Source: Cylicocyclus nassatus (lineage: Eukaryota > Nematoda > Chromadorea > Rhabditida > Strongylidae). Taken from it: DNA of 64,000 bases. Of the stretch, positions 44,358 to 54,039 are shown piece by piece. Under the pieces are notes generated by a model, which was not told where the DNA came from, did no database searches, and saw only the letters and a list, made by a program, of their open reading frames with translations. The stretch is taken from assembly GCA_958299035.1 (NCBI GenBank), contig CATQJL010000223.1, forward strand, positions 53,922,302 to 53,986,301, given 5' to 3'. The translations under genes were made by a program, and so were the position numbers. The number at the start of each line of letters is the position of its first letter. Within the stretch, counting starts at the first letter, position 1.

Positions 44358-45037
44358 CAGGGTGTACCAAAAAATGTTTAGAACGTTTGATCGTTAATAA
44401 TTCTCTTCCCAAGAAGTCTTTTGCCTCGCTTCAGGTACCGTTTTGTAAAGCTGGCTTCAACTTAGATTTCCATTATAGAACGAATTACCCATCTCTCTTC
44501 ATTACTGTAGTGTTACGGTAGAAACTTCAAAGAGGGTTTTGAACCATGAAAGGCCATATTTTGCCTCAGAAAGGAAACAAAACAGCCTGAAAACTTTTAC
44601 ACCAGGCTAATTAGAATTGCTGATTATAACTGTAAAGTTCCCAACTTATTATGATGCTTCATTGAAGAGTTATGCCAGGTGAGAGGAAGCGGCCTTTTTT
44701 TCAATGTTCCTAAAAAGTGCGGTTACACCGTTTAGAAAGCTTTGCAATCTTGTGAATAGTTGAGTATTGAACTCAGCGTCCATAAAAACCCCATTACACA
44801 AGTTTTCACATTTTGTTTGAAAAATTTTGAAGTGGCAGCTTTTTCCGCGTTGACACCATACGTTTCAAGTTTCTACCGTAATCCTACAGTAATGAAGAGA
44901 GATGGATGATTCGTTCTATAATGTGAATCTAAGTTGAGGCCAGATCTACAAAATGTTACCTGAAGCAAGGCAAAAGACTTCTTGGGAAGAGAGATATTAA
45001 CGATCAAACGTTCGAAACATTTTTTTGGGACACCCTG
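44358..45037. mobile_element. TA-flanked palindromic MITE, CAGGGTGTCCC family, copy B
   Basis: The left end CAGGGTGTACCAAAAAATGT is mirrored by a right end closing TTTTTTTGGGACACCCTG. TA flanks at 44356-44357 and 45038-45039. Full-length match to copies A and C, including the two internal TACTGTAG..TTACGGTAG arm motifs. Confidence 0.85.
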
Positions 45038-45099
45038 TATGTCTCATCTGGATTGGCGCTTTCGACTAAGTTCTCTCCCTATCAGGTTCAGTGTAGGAT

Positions 45100-46178
45100 T
45101 CGACGAGTCGGATCTGCATCAGTTGAGCCATTGATTGATAATCCAACCATCCACGTTGATATAATTGAGTGTGCCACGTTCATGCCAGTTTACAAGTCAA
45201 AATCAGTTCTCCAAACATGTGCATCTTTGTGATTGGTACTACCGGAGGAAATGTGGCCGCACTTGTTAGCTCTTGTAAGATCGTTAGCCTGCACTGTGGG
45301 AACGGGAGACGGCGCAAGGCACGCATTTTCTTCGGGTGGCCGCGCAGGGCCGCGTCGCCGCGGCAATTTGAATCTTTCTCGGTATACTCGTCCCATTCTG
45401 CCGTCTGACAAGCGCAAGGCGCGTCCGGATTGATACACTGCTGGATTTTTCGTTCGCCACTATACTATTTATAGGCTGCTGCATGAGCGAAGGCGCAATA
45501 TCTTTGGGCGCGAACGCGAGTTTATTAGCCGCAGAGCGCATGAGGCGCAGGATTTATGACGGTGACAATATGCGCGCACCGCGTTCGCCCCCGCTCTACT
45601 AATACTGCTCTTGCGCCTTCGTGATGCAGTACCTTTTACATGAACGTTGTTTTTTCAGAAATTTTGCTCTCCTCCCTTTTCAGAATGTTGCGCCCGTAAC
45701 ATTCTGAAAAGGAAGGGCGGCAAAACTTAGCCCGCCGAACTCCATTCTTTTCTTCTTTTTTTTGCTTTGAGAATTCTACACTCAACGGCAAGAGCTTTCA
45801 AAAAGCAAATAGTTAGCAGGACAACACCTACGTTTACCCAAGAACGAATATCGGAAAAAATCGGGCTTTCGTTGTCACATACCAGGTTAGCGGAATGAGA
45901 AGTGATGCTTTAGTTCTATATTTTTTTTCAAATTTCTTGAACTTTCATTTTCCATGTGAAATTCGCAGCACCTTCCACTGTCCTCACATGCAAAGGACAG
46001 ACTAATTCGTCTCACTGGTGACTGTTATGATGGGAACAACGACACCAACTTTTATCACCCACAGGGAGTCTCATATATGCTTCTAGCTCATTACAAGAAC
46101 ATCACTTTCCTAGATGTCACAAGGAAGCAAAATCTTGAATACGCATTCTATCTGTTGATCTATCTGTTAACTGCTATA
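45100..46178. other. GC-rich intergenic stretch with hairpin
   Basis: Positions about 45280-45620 are clearly more GC-rich than neighbouring DNA (CGCGCAGGGCCGCGTCGCCG region), with short frames on both strands that I cannot support. A hairpin lies at 45671-45716: a 19-bp stem with one mismatch (CCTCCCTTTTCAGAATGTT and its complement) around an 8-base loop. Confidence 0.5.
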
Positions 46179-46179
46179 A

Positions 46180-47012
46180 TTAGGGTGAACGGTAAGAAAT
46201 AGGACACCTTGAGAATAATTGCAGATTTCTGAAGATTAGAATAAATTATTCTCTTTCAGATAGTACCTATATAAGTTCATTTATATAATTGATAATTTTT
46301 ATGCTTGCTGAAATGCAAGTTAGTCACTTCGATAAATTATGAAGTTTAAGCAGTATGTGCGCAATGAAACACGTGAGACCACCCAAAGTGCCACTGCTGG
46401 AGTGGGTGGTGGGACAGTCACCAGATCCACGACGTGGTGGCTTCAACTTTCAAAGTCAGGAGATATGGCCATTAACAGCTTCGAGGACAAATGTACGCGT
46501 TATTCAATTCTTTGCAGGTAAATGCATGTTTTCTAGGTATTATATGATAGAGCTTTTTATGCTCTATCCATCCATATGCAGCTTACCTCAGATTTTATCT
46601 ACCTTCGGAAAATATAGAGGAAAACACGATTTTTTGGTTTTTTATTGCGTCGAAAATAGCTATTTTTCAGTTTTTTTTCTGAAATTGAAAAGAAATCTCA
46701 TGCGTTTAACATATTGTTCGAAAGAGCATGAAGAGCTCTTTCGAATGGTATGTCGCTTGCTTCGACTTTACGGTATAACAGCGCAAGATTGAGAAATGTT
46801 CAAAAAACCCTGTTCGAGTTCTTCACGGCGCCACGCGTAGAGTAGTGGAGGAGGAGCGTTAACGCGTTGTCAAAATAATAGGCGAAGGTCGCCCATGTAA
46901 GCGGCATTTAAGTTGCAGCCTACTTGCTGTTGCTCAAAATAAAATTGCTCGAAACAAAAAATTCCAAAATGTAATAAAAATCAAGCTGTCCATTTTTTAC
47001 CGTTCACCCTAA
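46180..47012. mobile_element. Mariner-like element, TTAGGGTGAACGG ends
   Basis: TTAGGGTGAACGGTAAGAAAT-type left end (46180 on) is mirrored by TTTTTTACCGTTCACCCTAA at the right. TA follows at 47013; the left flank is AA, a likely mutated TA. Unlike the foldbacks nearby, the interior is mostly unique. It holds a 145-codon frame (46355-46792) with no DDD/DDE block or helix-turn-helix that I recognise, so I do not call it transposase. Confidence 0.6.
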
Positions 47013-47172
47013 TATCATGAAGCTTGCGTAAGCTCTAATTGCAAAATTGGATGATGTCAGCGAGAGTCAAATTAATGCCGCTTTCCAGTCCAGCAGTTTT
47101 CAAATTTGTGAAATAATTATATAAATGAGGGGTGTTTCTCTATTCATTCATTGTCTCGGAAAATACAACTTA

Positions 47173-47369
47173 CAGTCTGCTCCAATCGGGATCAGGCCGA
47201 ACCGTCCGCGTAAATTTGCGCGCTCGCAGCGCTAGCAGTCTGCGCTGTCAGAGAGAGCAAAAGAATTGAAGAGAGAGCAGAGAAGCAGGTCGTGGGCGTG
47301 ACCGCGAAACCCTAGTGACGCGGACTCCCGCCATGCCAATTTTGGCCTGGTTGGGATTAGGGCAGACTG
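47173..47369. mobile_element. TA-flanked MITE, CAGTCTGCTCCAATC family, copy 2
   Basis: CAGTCTGCTCCAATCGGGAT and the mirrored GGGATTAGGGCAGACTG are flanked by TA (47171-47172, 47370-47371). It matches 15902-16109 in reverse orientation. Confidence 0.75.
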
Positions 47370-47374
47370 TAGTC

Positions 47375-48655
47375 TCTTTTTGATGGTGGAAAGTTTTTGA
47401 AAATCACAAAACGTCATTTAGAAAGTTTCTGTGCGAGTACTGTGTAAGTTTTCTTGAACTGCAATTATTCACATAAAAGTGCAGAAAGAGTAAAGAAGGA
47501 ACGAAGACCATTGTGATCTAGTCAGGGCAGATGTTGCCGCTTTTTTCTTCAACAATAATTTCGGCTGCTTTTTTGATTCCATAATCTCATTGCGTTTAGT
47601 GCAATTCTTTCAGTGAGATACAATCTATAGCTCTCTGTTACTGACGCCTCTGCATTACAGGAAAAGACGGAAGCGACAAGAAAGTGCGCGACAAGCATCA
47701 AACCGTTGCTTGAAATAAAGTCTTTACAAAAGGAAGACCTAACAGTACAAATGTCAGGCCATTTTAAGACGTATTGATTTTTAGGTTTTTCCTAGGTTTT
47801 TTCACTGTATTTGTTCCATAAACAATACTGTCATCTCATTGCGCAAAAAAATCATAATTCTTCGATGCACGTCCGAGAATTTATTACCATTCACATAACA
47901 AGCAATCAACTTGATTCATGTAAACGATCGACATGTAGTTGGCCCCACATCAAAAGCTAACAACACAATGCTATCCATGGTGAATACTTTCACATAGCAT
48001 GGATAACAAGTAAAGACGTATCGAATATCGATTAAGAAACGGAAAATCATGTTCCAGTTGACATACGACCCATCTCCTAGAAAATGCACATCAATGACCC
48101 ATAGAGTTAACTAATGTAAGATGCAAAGCTATTAGAAGAAAACTACCTGCAGAGACATAAGTCTCCAAAGAAAGCACTTGCAGCTGGGATTTCATTGTAG
48201 GGCCGTAACTATCGACTCATGAACGTAAACGTTCACGGCGATGGACATTTTGATTGCTCAACTCTGAAGTTAAGAGATTTCGCTCACTTTACATGGTATT
48301 ATCCAAAAACAGGATTTTCCTTAGCATCTTCATTCAACTCATCATTCACTAATCGAACACTTGGCTAATCCGAAGGTGAGATGGGACATGGAGGAGGAAA
48401 CTTCCTAATAAACTTAGATTGAAAACTCTGTATAAGAGTAACTTGTTCGTCCTACTTCATTACAAACTCTATTTCGAAAATTTACTTACACGTTGTTCCA
48501 CTTCACATGCACTTCCCTTATCATCACCAAGATAAAGCAAAGAAAAAAGGCAATGCTGCGCCAGGTTAGCTAAAAAAATATTGAAGCAATATGAAAGCAG
48601 GGGTATCAAGCAACGGTATCATTTTGGTAGTGATTATTTTCTTTGTGCGAAAAAT
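47375..48655. other. Intergenic stretch, nothing recognised
   Basis: No feature could be supported here. Confidence 0.4.
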
Positions 48656-49262
48656 GTCCAAACTTTTCCAAAGCTTTTGATAGAGTAGACATTCCCAAAT
48701 TGATTGAAAAGCTTTTTGGAGTGGGAATTCGTGGCCCTCTTTTGAAATGGCTCTCATCTTATTTGTCTGATAGAACCTTTTCCGTCCGCTGATTCTGCTA
48801 CCTCTTCGATTTTCCCAGCAACAAGTGGTGTGCCACAGGGTGAGTACTGTCCCCTGTCCTTTTCAATATCTATACAAGCGATCTTCCTAGCCTCCTATCT
48901 ACCGACAACAGAGTTAAGATTATGGCCTATGCTGATGACATCAAAGTATTTGCATCATATACTGATGCTGATAGGGAGGAAGTAACATAGTGCCTGCAAA
49001 ATTCAGTGCATAATATGTTGCACTGGGCAACTACAAATAATATTGATGTAAACTTAACTAAAAGTGCTTGCTTGACTATCACAAGAAAAAGAGTGGATAA
49101 ATGCACTTTTGAAGATTATGGGGACTCTGACACCTTCCTCCCTAGACCTGAACTTATAAGAGTCCTTGGAGTTCTGGTGGACCATGACCTTCGACTTAGA
49201 TCCCATATTGAGAAAATAGCACGTGCGGCCCTGCACAGAATGTTTCTCTTGCTGCGTAACTT

Positions 49263-49848
49263 CTCAGATAATCGCCGGGGGCAGGCGGTCCGCAAACTCG
49301 CGCTTTTCTGCAGGCGTTTAGCAGAATTTTGGGGCGCAGCCAAACCTTCAGCGGGCGGCACTTCCTTTACGGTCGCATATTCTGCCAGCGGGCAGCAATA
49401 CAGCATTTTTTGCAAGCGCTCGGCAAATAATTTCTTTCAGCGAGCGCTGGCCAAACTTTCAGCAAGCGTTCGGACTCTTTTTACGCATTTTCGGGCGTAC
49501 CGAGCACAGGTAAGACTCTGTGTGGCAGAGGTGTCACCGTTGGTTTAATTACTCAATGTTGAGGTACTTTCTCTCAGCGGAAAGTACCTGGGGGCTGCGC
49601 GGTCCTCCACAAAGGACCGTGCGGCCCCCGAAAATTTTGCATATTCTCGCGGAAGTCCGCGAAAATGTGGCCACTGCGCCGCAGCTAATCTATAAGGAAG
49701 CCGCGATTGTTCTCCAAGCATTCGGCCAAAATTTCGTTAAAATTATTCCAAATTTCTGCAAGCGGACCGCAAGAAATCAGCGAACTATTTTTCCGGTGCG
49801 CGCTTGCTCAAAATTCGCATGGCCGCCTGCCCCCAGCGATTATCTGAG
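49263..49848 (+). mobile_element. SL1-bearing element, copy 1 (inserted in the LINE)
   Basis: Inverted ends CTCAGATAATCGCCGGGGGC and (from the right) CTCAGATAATCGCTGGGGGC bound a 586-bp unit that splits the LINE reverse transcriptase. The unit is colinear with 58901-59498: the SL1-like 22-mer starts 279 bp from this end here and 318 bp there, and the difference is explained by a 40-bp tandem duplication in copy 2. It has no open frame of its own; readings such as SDNRRGQAV are shadows. The TSD is unclear because the ends are palindromic with their flanks (TT...TTG). The class is unknown. Confidence 0.7.
49542..49662 (+). ncRNA. Spliced-leader-RNA-like sequence (SL1-like), copy 1
   Basis: The 22 bases from 49542 begin GGTTTAATTACTCAATGTTG and match nematode SL1 at 19 of 22 positions. 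They are followed at once by a GT donor (GAG|GTAC at 49564). Then come a perfect 10-bp hairpin holding the donor (49562-49571 with 49580-49589, 8-base loop), a 17-bp hairpin (49590-49606 with 49613-49629, two G-U pairs), an Sm-like site AATTTTGC (49633-49640) and a 6-bp tetraloop hairpin (49647-49662). Leader, donor in stem I, stem II, Sm site and stem III is the known order of nematode SL RNAs, and about 121 nt is near their usual 100-110. The sequence beyond the leader does not match C. elegans SL1 RNA as I remember it. It may be a functional variant, a pseudogene or transposon cargo. Confidence 0.5.
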
Positions 49849-51198
49849 TTGAGGCATGCTCTTGAGAATGTTTGCATTAGAACGTATGTGGCTTATGTCC
49901 TTCCGCATTTAGATTACGCTAGCCAAGTATGGAGTCCATTTATAAAAAAAGATATTCTGACCTTAGAGAAAGTCCAGATGACATTTACTCGTATCCTGTT
50001 TTATAGACTTTTTCCTAATGACAATTACCCTGCTGGCAGGTTGCAACGCTTGAAACTCCATAGTTTGCTTTACCGAAGGGTGATGGTCGATTTAGTCCTT
50101 GCGTTTCAAATCATACGTCTTAAGACCAAACTTTTGCCCAGTGAATTTTGGGTGTGGAAACCTTGCCATGGACGGACAGGTAGATTTAACTTTTGTTGTC
50201 CTGTAACGGAAACTTCTCAACTTTCAAATGCGCTTTTTTCGCAATTCCTTTTTTGTTCGCACTGCACGGTGGATGGAAAAATTACCAGATTCCGTCTTGT
50301 CTCCTGCTAACTCAAAAACCTTTAGAGAAAAACTTTTGAAATGCGATATTTTGAGTTTGTTAGGAATTGACGGGTCTGATTATTTCTAGATGTTTAAGCC
50401 CCTTTTTCTTATTGTTTTTTTCTTTTCGCTTTTCTTGTCTGTGTCCTTCCAGATTATGGCTGAGCTTCTGTTGCCTGCTCGTTTTGGCGGTTGCACTTCT
50501 GTCATAGTCTTTAGTCTGAAATGCTTGCAAGGGAGTTTAGCTCATTCTTCTCTTTTGGCTGTTTTTCCTCGTTTTCCTTTTTCAGATCCTTGCTCTCGGT
50601 TGGCCTCATATTTCGACCCTATGTTTGACAACTCACGTTGGGCTGGTGATTCAGTGCATAACTTTGCTTTAGTTCGTTGATAGATAGTCCGTTTTGTTCA
50701 CATGATAGTTTTCTGTTGATTTTGCTTATCTCTAATGGAAGTTTGATCGGGAACACATTTGTACGGTTTGAGTCTAATTTTCTTTGAGTTTATCTAAGGC
50801 TAGCCTACGAAGACTGCCCAAGCATATTTATTCTCGAGCTAATTTCTATTCATCTCTAATGAGCTTGTGGCTCATCCAGTATGTCGGTAGCGCGGAGGTT
50901 GCCTAGTTTTGTTGAGCTAGCATACCCATTTTCATTTTCATTGTCTACGTCATACTCCTGGAAACTAGGTGGCTTGCTGGTCGAGCGAGGGTGGCATGCC
51001 CGAACTCATGTGAACAATTCTTATGGCAGCTTCTAGTAGCTAAACCTTAATGCCTTTTCTATTATATTGGACCTAGATCGAAGAATGTCCCTATTCGATA
51101 AAATTTGCTGTAGTACTTTTTCTGTTGTTTGAGTTCTAACACTGGTTTTTTCTCTCATCTGCTAGTTACTAATTTGCTGTTGTAGCGTGCCTTTGGCG

Positions 51199-51201
51199 TA
51201 A

Positions 51202-51268
<67 letters not shown>

Positions 51269-51270
51269 AT
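51199..51270 (+). repeat. (AATA)n tail of the LINE
   Basis: About 17 AATA units follow TTTGGCGT and mark the 3' end of the LINE. A second, shorter AATA/AATG run at about 52180-52203 lies beyond the Penelope fragment, suggesting that element inserted in the tail. Confidence 0.85.
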
Positions 51271-51310
51271 AGTTTCCAAGTTCCGTCTGTTTTGAACCTG
51301 GGCATTCTTC

Positions 51311-52176
51311 TTATGTATTGTGTGTTCCTCTTGTGCCGTACAGGTTGGTAGGTGGTCCTTTATTAGTCAGTATCAACGGCCTTACGTTTCAACGCTTTCG
51401 TCTTCGTCAGAGGCCTAGAATGGTTCTGAGTTTCATCAGTGAGTCCAGCCCACCAAATGTCTCCCCTAGTTCTGCCAGTTTTCGGCCTTCACCCGATCTA
51501 GTTGCCACAAAAATTGCGAAAGCAATGATATACCAGGGAACCACCGCTTCGTCATCATCATCACACGTTACATTGGGGAAACAGGAAGAATGCTTAGCAT
51601 TCGCGTAAATGAACATCTTGCAGATAAAAGACGAAAGAACATGGCTTCAACGCTTGGCAGACATAGGCGCGTGGCGCATGGTGATGAAGATTTTGACATC
51701 AAAGTCACGATTCTAACATTTGAAGAGGAGATCTCAGCTAGGAAAGCTATGGAAGCCTTCTGGATTTCTGCGAGGAATCCAGAAATGAACAACAAAAACG
51801 AATGTCTATCAATAACCGCTGACTTTCTCCCGTTTATATCATTATGCGAGTTATGACTGTAGATCATTTACCATCCAAAACAGTATAACTCATTCGTCCG
51901 TCGCGACCGTCTCCTTCCGGTACGGACATCTGATATCGAAGCGGTGGTTCCCTGGTATATCATTGCTTTCGCAATTTTTGTGGCAACTAGATTGGGTGAA
52001 GGCCGAAAACTGGCGGAACTAGGGGAGACATTTGGTGGGCTGGACTCACTGATGAAACTCAGAACCATTCTAGGCCTCCGACGAAGACGAAAGCGTTGAA
52101 ACGTAAGGCCGTTGATACTGACTAATAAAGGACCACCTACCAACCTGTACGGCACAAGAAGAACACACAATACATA
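51311..52176 (+). pseudogene. Penelope-like retroelement fragment with inverted terminal repeats
   Basis: Inverted arms (51311-51551 and 51938-52176; TTATGTATTGTGTGTTC on the left, mirrored at the right end) surround a plus-strand frame of about 95 codons ending at 51856. It reads YIGETGRMLSIRVNEHL, then FEEEISARKAMEAFWI, then NPEMNNKNECLSIT. This is the C-terminal GIY-YIG endonuclease pattern of Penelope-like elements (GIY-YIG half, conserved R and E, ARK.xEAFWI tail). The reverse transcriptase is missing. Penelope copies are known for inverted as well as direct terminal repeats. The arms hold hairpin blocks (GGCCTTACGTTTCAACGC...). It looks inserted in the LINE's AATA tail. Confidence 0.7.
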
Positions 52177-52373
52177 CGAATAAATAAATGAATAAATAAA
52201 TGAACGCATGATCCAGATGTAACTGCGACGGACTTTCTAGCGCTCAAATAGAGCAGTGTTAAGTATGAGTGTTTTAGGCAGAAGGTATTTTCGTATGGAG
52301 TGCTCGACATTGGACCATTTGAGCAATTCTGACAAATTTTGTGCTAATCATCCATTCGATTTTTCAGTTCAAA

Positions 52374-52503
52374 AACGCTCATAACTCGACGTCCAAAGGC
52401 GCTCGGCAGATAACGAAGACAGATTTTGAATCAGCGTTCGATGCTCTTTATGGTCGTATTTTTATGTGAAAAGGCCACTTCGACCAAACGGGCCTTCCTT
52501 GTT
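52374..52503 (+). repeat. Half-copy of the ACAAGGGAAGG palindromic family
   Basis: AAACGCTCATAACTC, GCGCTCGGCAGATAACGAAG, TTTTGAATCAGCGTTC and the terminal CCTTCCTTGTTAG match the right arm of 24509-24973 and 25603-26057. No left arm is present. Confidence 0.5.
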
Positions 52504-52509
52504 AGATGA

Positions 52510-53620
52510 AAGGTTTTCTCCGTGATACAAACATATATGCAAAGAACGCATAAAAAAGAAAGATATGTTACAAGGCATGATAGGTATGATTGACGTTAGT
52601 GACATGTTTAGAGACTCATACACTGATATTGCTGCAGGCTCCTACACTCCTTTGGCGAAATTAGGTACTTGCAATGCAGGTGGCTAAATGCTGGTTACTG
52701 CAGCCTTTCTTCAAGGCAAAAACGAATTCGTGTTGCTTGCATTCTCCGTTGAGCTACCAACGAACTCGACCTTATCGACGGCAACCTTTAAGCAACTACG
52801 ATCATTTCCTTGCTTTTGGCGTGTTCCTTAGAATTCCCGAGCGTTCTCGTTGATACAAGAAATAAACATTGTGACTGACTATTTCACGCATACTCACCAT
52901 TGCATGGCTGAATCAAAGCGAGTGGAGAAATTTATTCAAAAAGATAAAGCGATTTTTACCACTAGGTTCTTCAGCCCTCGAAAACTCGATCTCTCAGACT
53001 TTTCCCCAATAATTTTTCTCCGAAACATCGTTCGAGGCTCCGAGTAGGGTACTATACTAGTTCGTGGGATCGGATCTTTTCCAACGCAGTGAGAGCGGCT
53101 ACTCAGCAGACAAAGAATCCGGCTGTGCGTAATGAATTTTTCTGTCTAACAACACTTTTAAAGGAGACTGTGGTCAAGTTTTCCTACATGCATTATTTCG
53201 TCAGTCACATTTTCGTCTTCGTCACCTTCAATATTGGCGTGAACCTGTTTGCGTTTTGCCTATCGCTTATAACGATTTCGCATTCTTTTCCAATTCACTT
53301 TTTTCCATCGGAAACAGCAGTGGTGTTTTGCCAAAACCCAGATAATTTATCACGAATACGAAGCTTTTTTTGTGAAGACTGGCTCAAGATTTTGTGCCCC
53401 CTTTCTTCCTACTCGCATCAACGCGGCTGTCCTCGCATTATGTGCCCCAATATTCCACCTTGATGAGTTATGTAAGGGGACCACGAAAAGTAAGATTTAT
53501 TGCACTTGAATTAGAGCTTCGTTAATAAGAAAAAATCCACATTCTCAAAGCATGGCGTTTGTTTATAGGACTTTCCTGTGCACAAATACCACTAAAACAA
53601 GTTTAGCATAAGCCGACTGA
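52510..53620. other. Intergenic stretch with unsupported frames
   Basis: A 124-codon plus-strand frame (53089-53463, hydrophobic middle) and a 65-codon frame (52850-53047) look somewhat protein-like, but I could not join either to other exons with in-phase splice sites. Confidence 0.3.
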
Positions 53621-53626
53621 TTGCAT

Positions 53627-54034
53627 TTAACGAAGATTATGATCACAAGAAATAGAAAGTGAATGACGACAAACACTAACAATAAGCTTGTACCAAAAGA
53701 AGGAAAAAACGAAAATGGTGGCGAGCATCATAATCGATAGAGAATAATACAGGAAGAAAGGCGACAAAAAGATTTCCTGACGGTGTAGATTCAAAAAGTT
53801 CCAAAATTTTCGCTAATGAAAGATGTAGCAAATGAAATGTCAGTTTGTAACTTGTATCCTCACTGCACAGCGCGCGATATCTCACGTATGTCATGATGCT
53901 GTCCAGGCACATATCACTCCATTCATTCCGCCTTCTAGCAGGGCCAGAAATCATGCTCGTAGAGTGCGGTTTAAAACCTCTCCAAGAGGTTGCCAGATAG
54001 AGCGGGGACAACGTATTGAGACAAGTCATGCTGG
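53627..54034 (-). CDS. Three-exon 3' end of a probable membrane-protein gene, family unknown
   Basis: Minus-strand exons: 54034-53977 (QHDLSQYVVPALSGNLLE), 53933-53885 (RRNEWSDMCLDSIMTY) and 53812-53627 (RKFWNFLNLHRQEIFLSPFF through a hydrophobic segment FLYYSLSIMMLATIFVFSFF to the stop). The introns are 43 nt (53976-53934, GTTTTAAACC...CCTGCTAG) and 72 nt (53884-53813, GTGAGATATC...TTTCATTAG), both GT-AG and the right size for a nematode. Phase is kept at both joins, and the last exon is 61 codons plus stop. The ~22-residue hydrophobic stretch predicts one membrane helix with a short cysteine-containing tail after it. The start of the first exon listed (after AATAACCAG) is tentative and further upstream exons must exist. 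I recognise no family. A single 117-codon unspliced frame overlaps but is less protein-like. Confidence 0.55.
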
Positions 54035-54039
54035 CTGGT

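Larger units (their letters stand above)
41275..45095. mobile_element. Outer foldback element of a four-layer nest
   Basis: The left arm (about 41275-41510) has AAAGGATACCTAGTCGAAAGC-like sequence, CCAGATGAGACATA, GATTCCAAACCTGTAGTTTC and GCTGCGGAGCGG. The same blocks appear inverted on the right, first at about 42800-42960 and then at 45041-45095, because later insertions split the right arm at a TA. The arm motif relates it to 24509-24973 and 25603-26057. Termini are approximate. Confidence 0.6.
48663..51270 (+). pseudogene. 5'-truncated CR1/Jockey-type LINE reverse transcriptase, interrupted
   Basis: The fragment begins inside the RT domain (FSKAFDRVDIPKLIEKLFGV), passes the SGVPQG block (about 48820-48840) and the catalytic MAYADDIKVFAS box (about 48922-48957), then continues through VNLTKSACLTITRK. 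A second part after the insertion (49850-50310) has the typical RT tail YVLPHLDYASQVWSPFIKKD. Breaks: a frame loss after TFSVR, a one-base loss just after the PQG block, an in-frame TAG at about 48988, and the 586-bp insertion 49263-49848. The endonuclease and ORF1 are absent. About 800 bp of 3' untranslated sequence ends in (AATA)n, as in CR1/Jockey-group LINEs. RT identity is strong; the exact clade is inferred. Confidence 0.8.

Noticed and set aside
46355..46792. 145-codon frame as a transposase
   Set aside because: No catalytic DDD/DDE spacing or DNA-binding motif is visible although it lies in a mariner-ended element.
51933..52100. Hammerhead ribozyme in the Penelope arm (CTGATGA followed later by GAAA)
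   Set aside because: The conserved pieces occur in order, but I could not form stem II and stem III around them; left as a check only.
53089..53463. 124-codon plus-strand frame with hydrophobic middle
   Set aside because: No in-phase splice partners, no ATG start at its head and no family motif.
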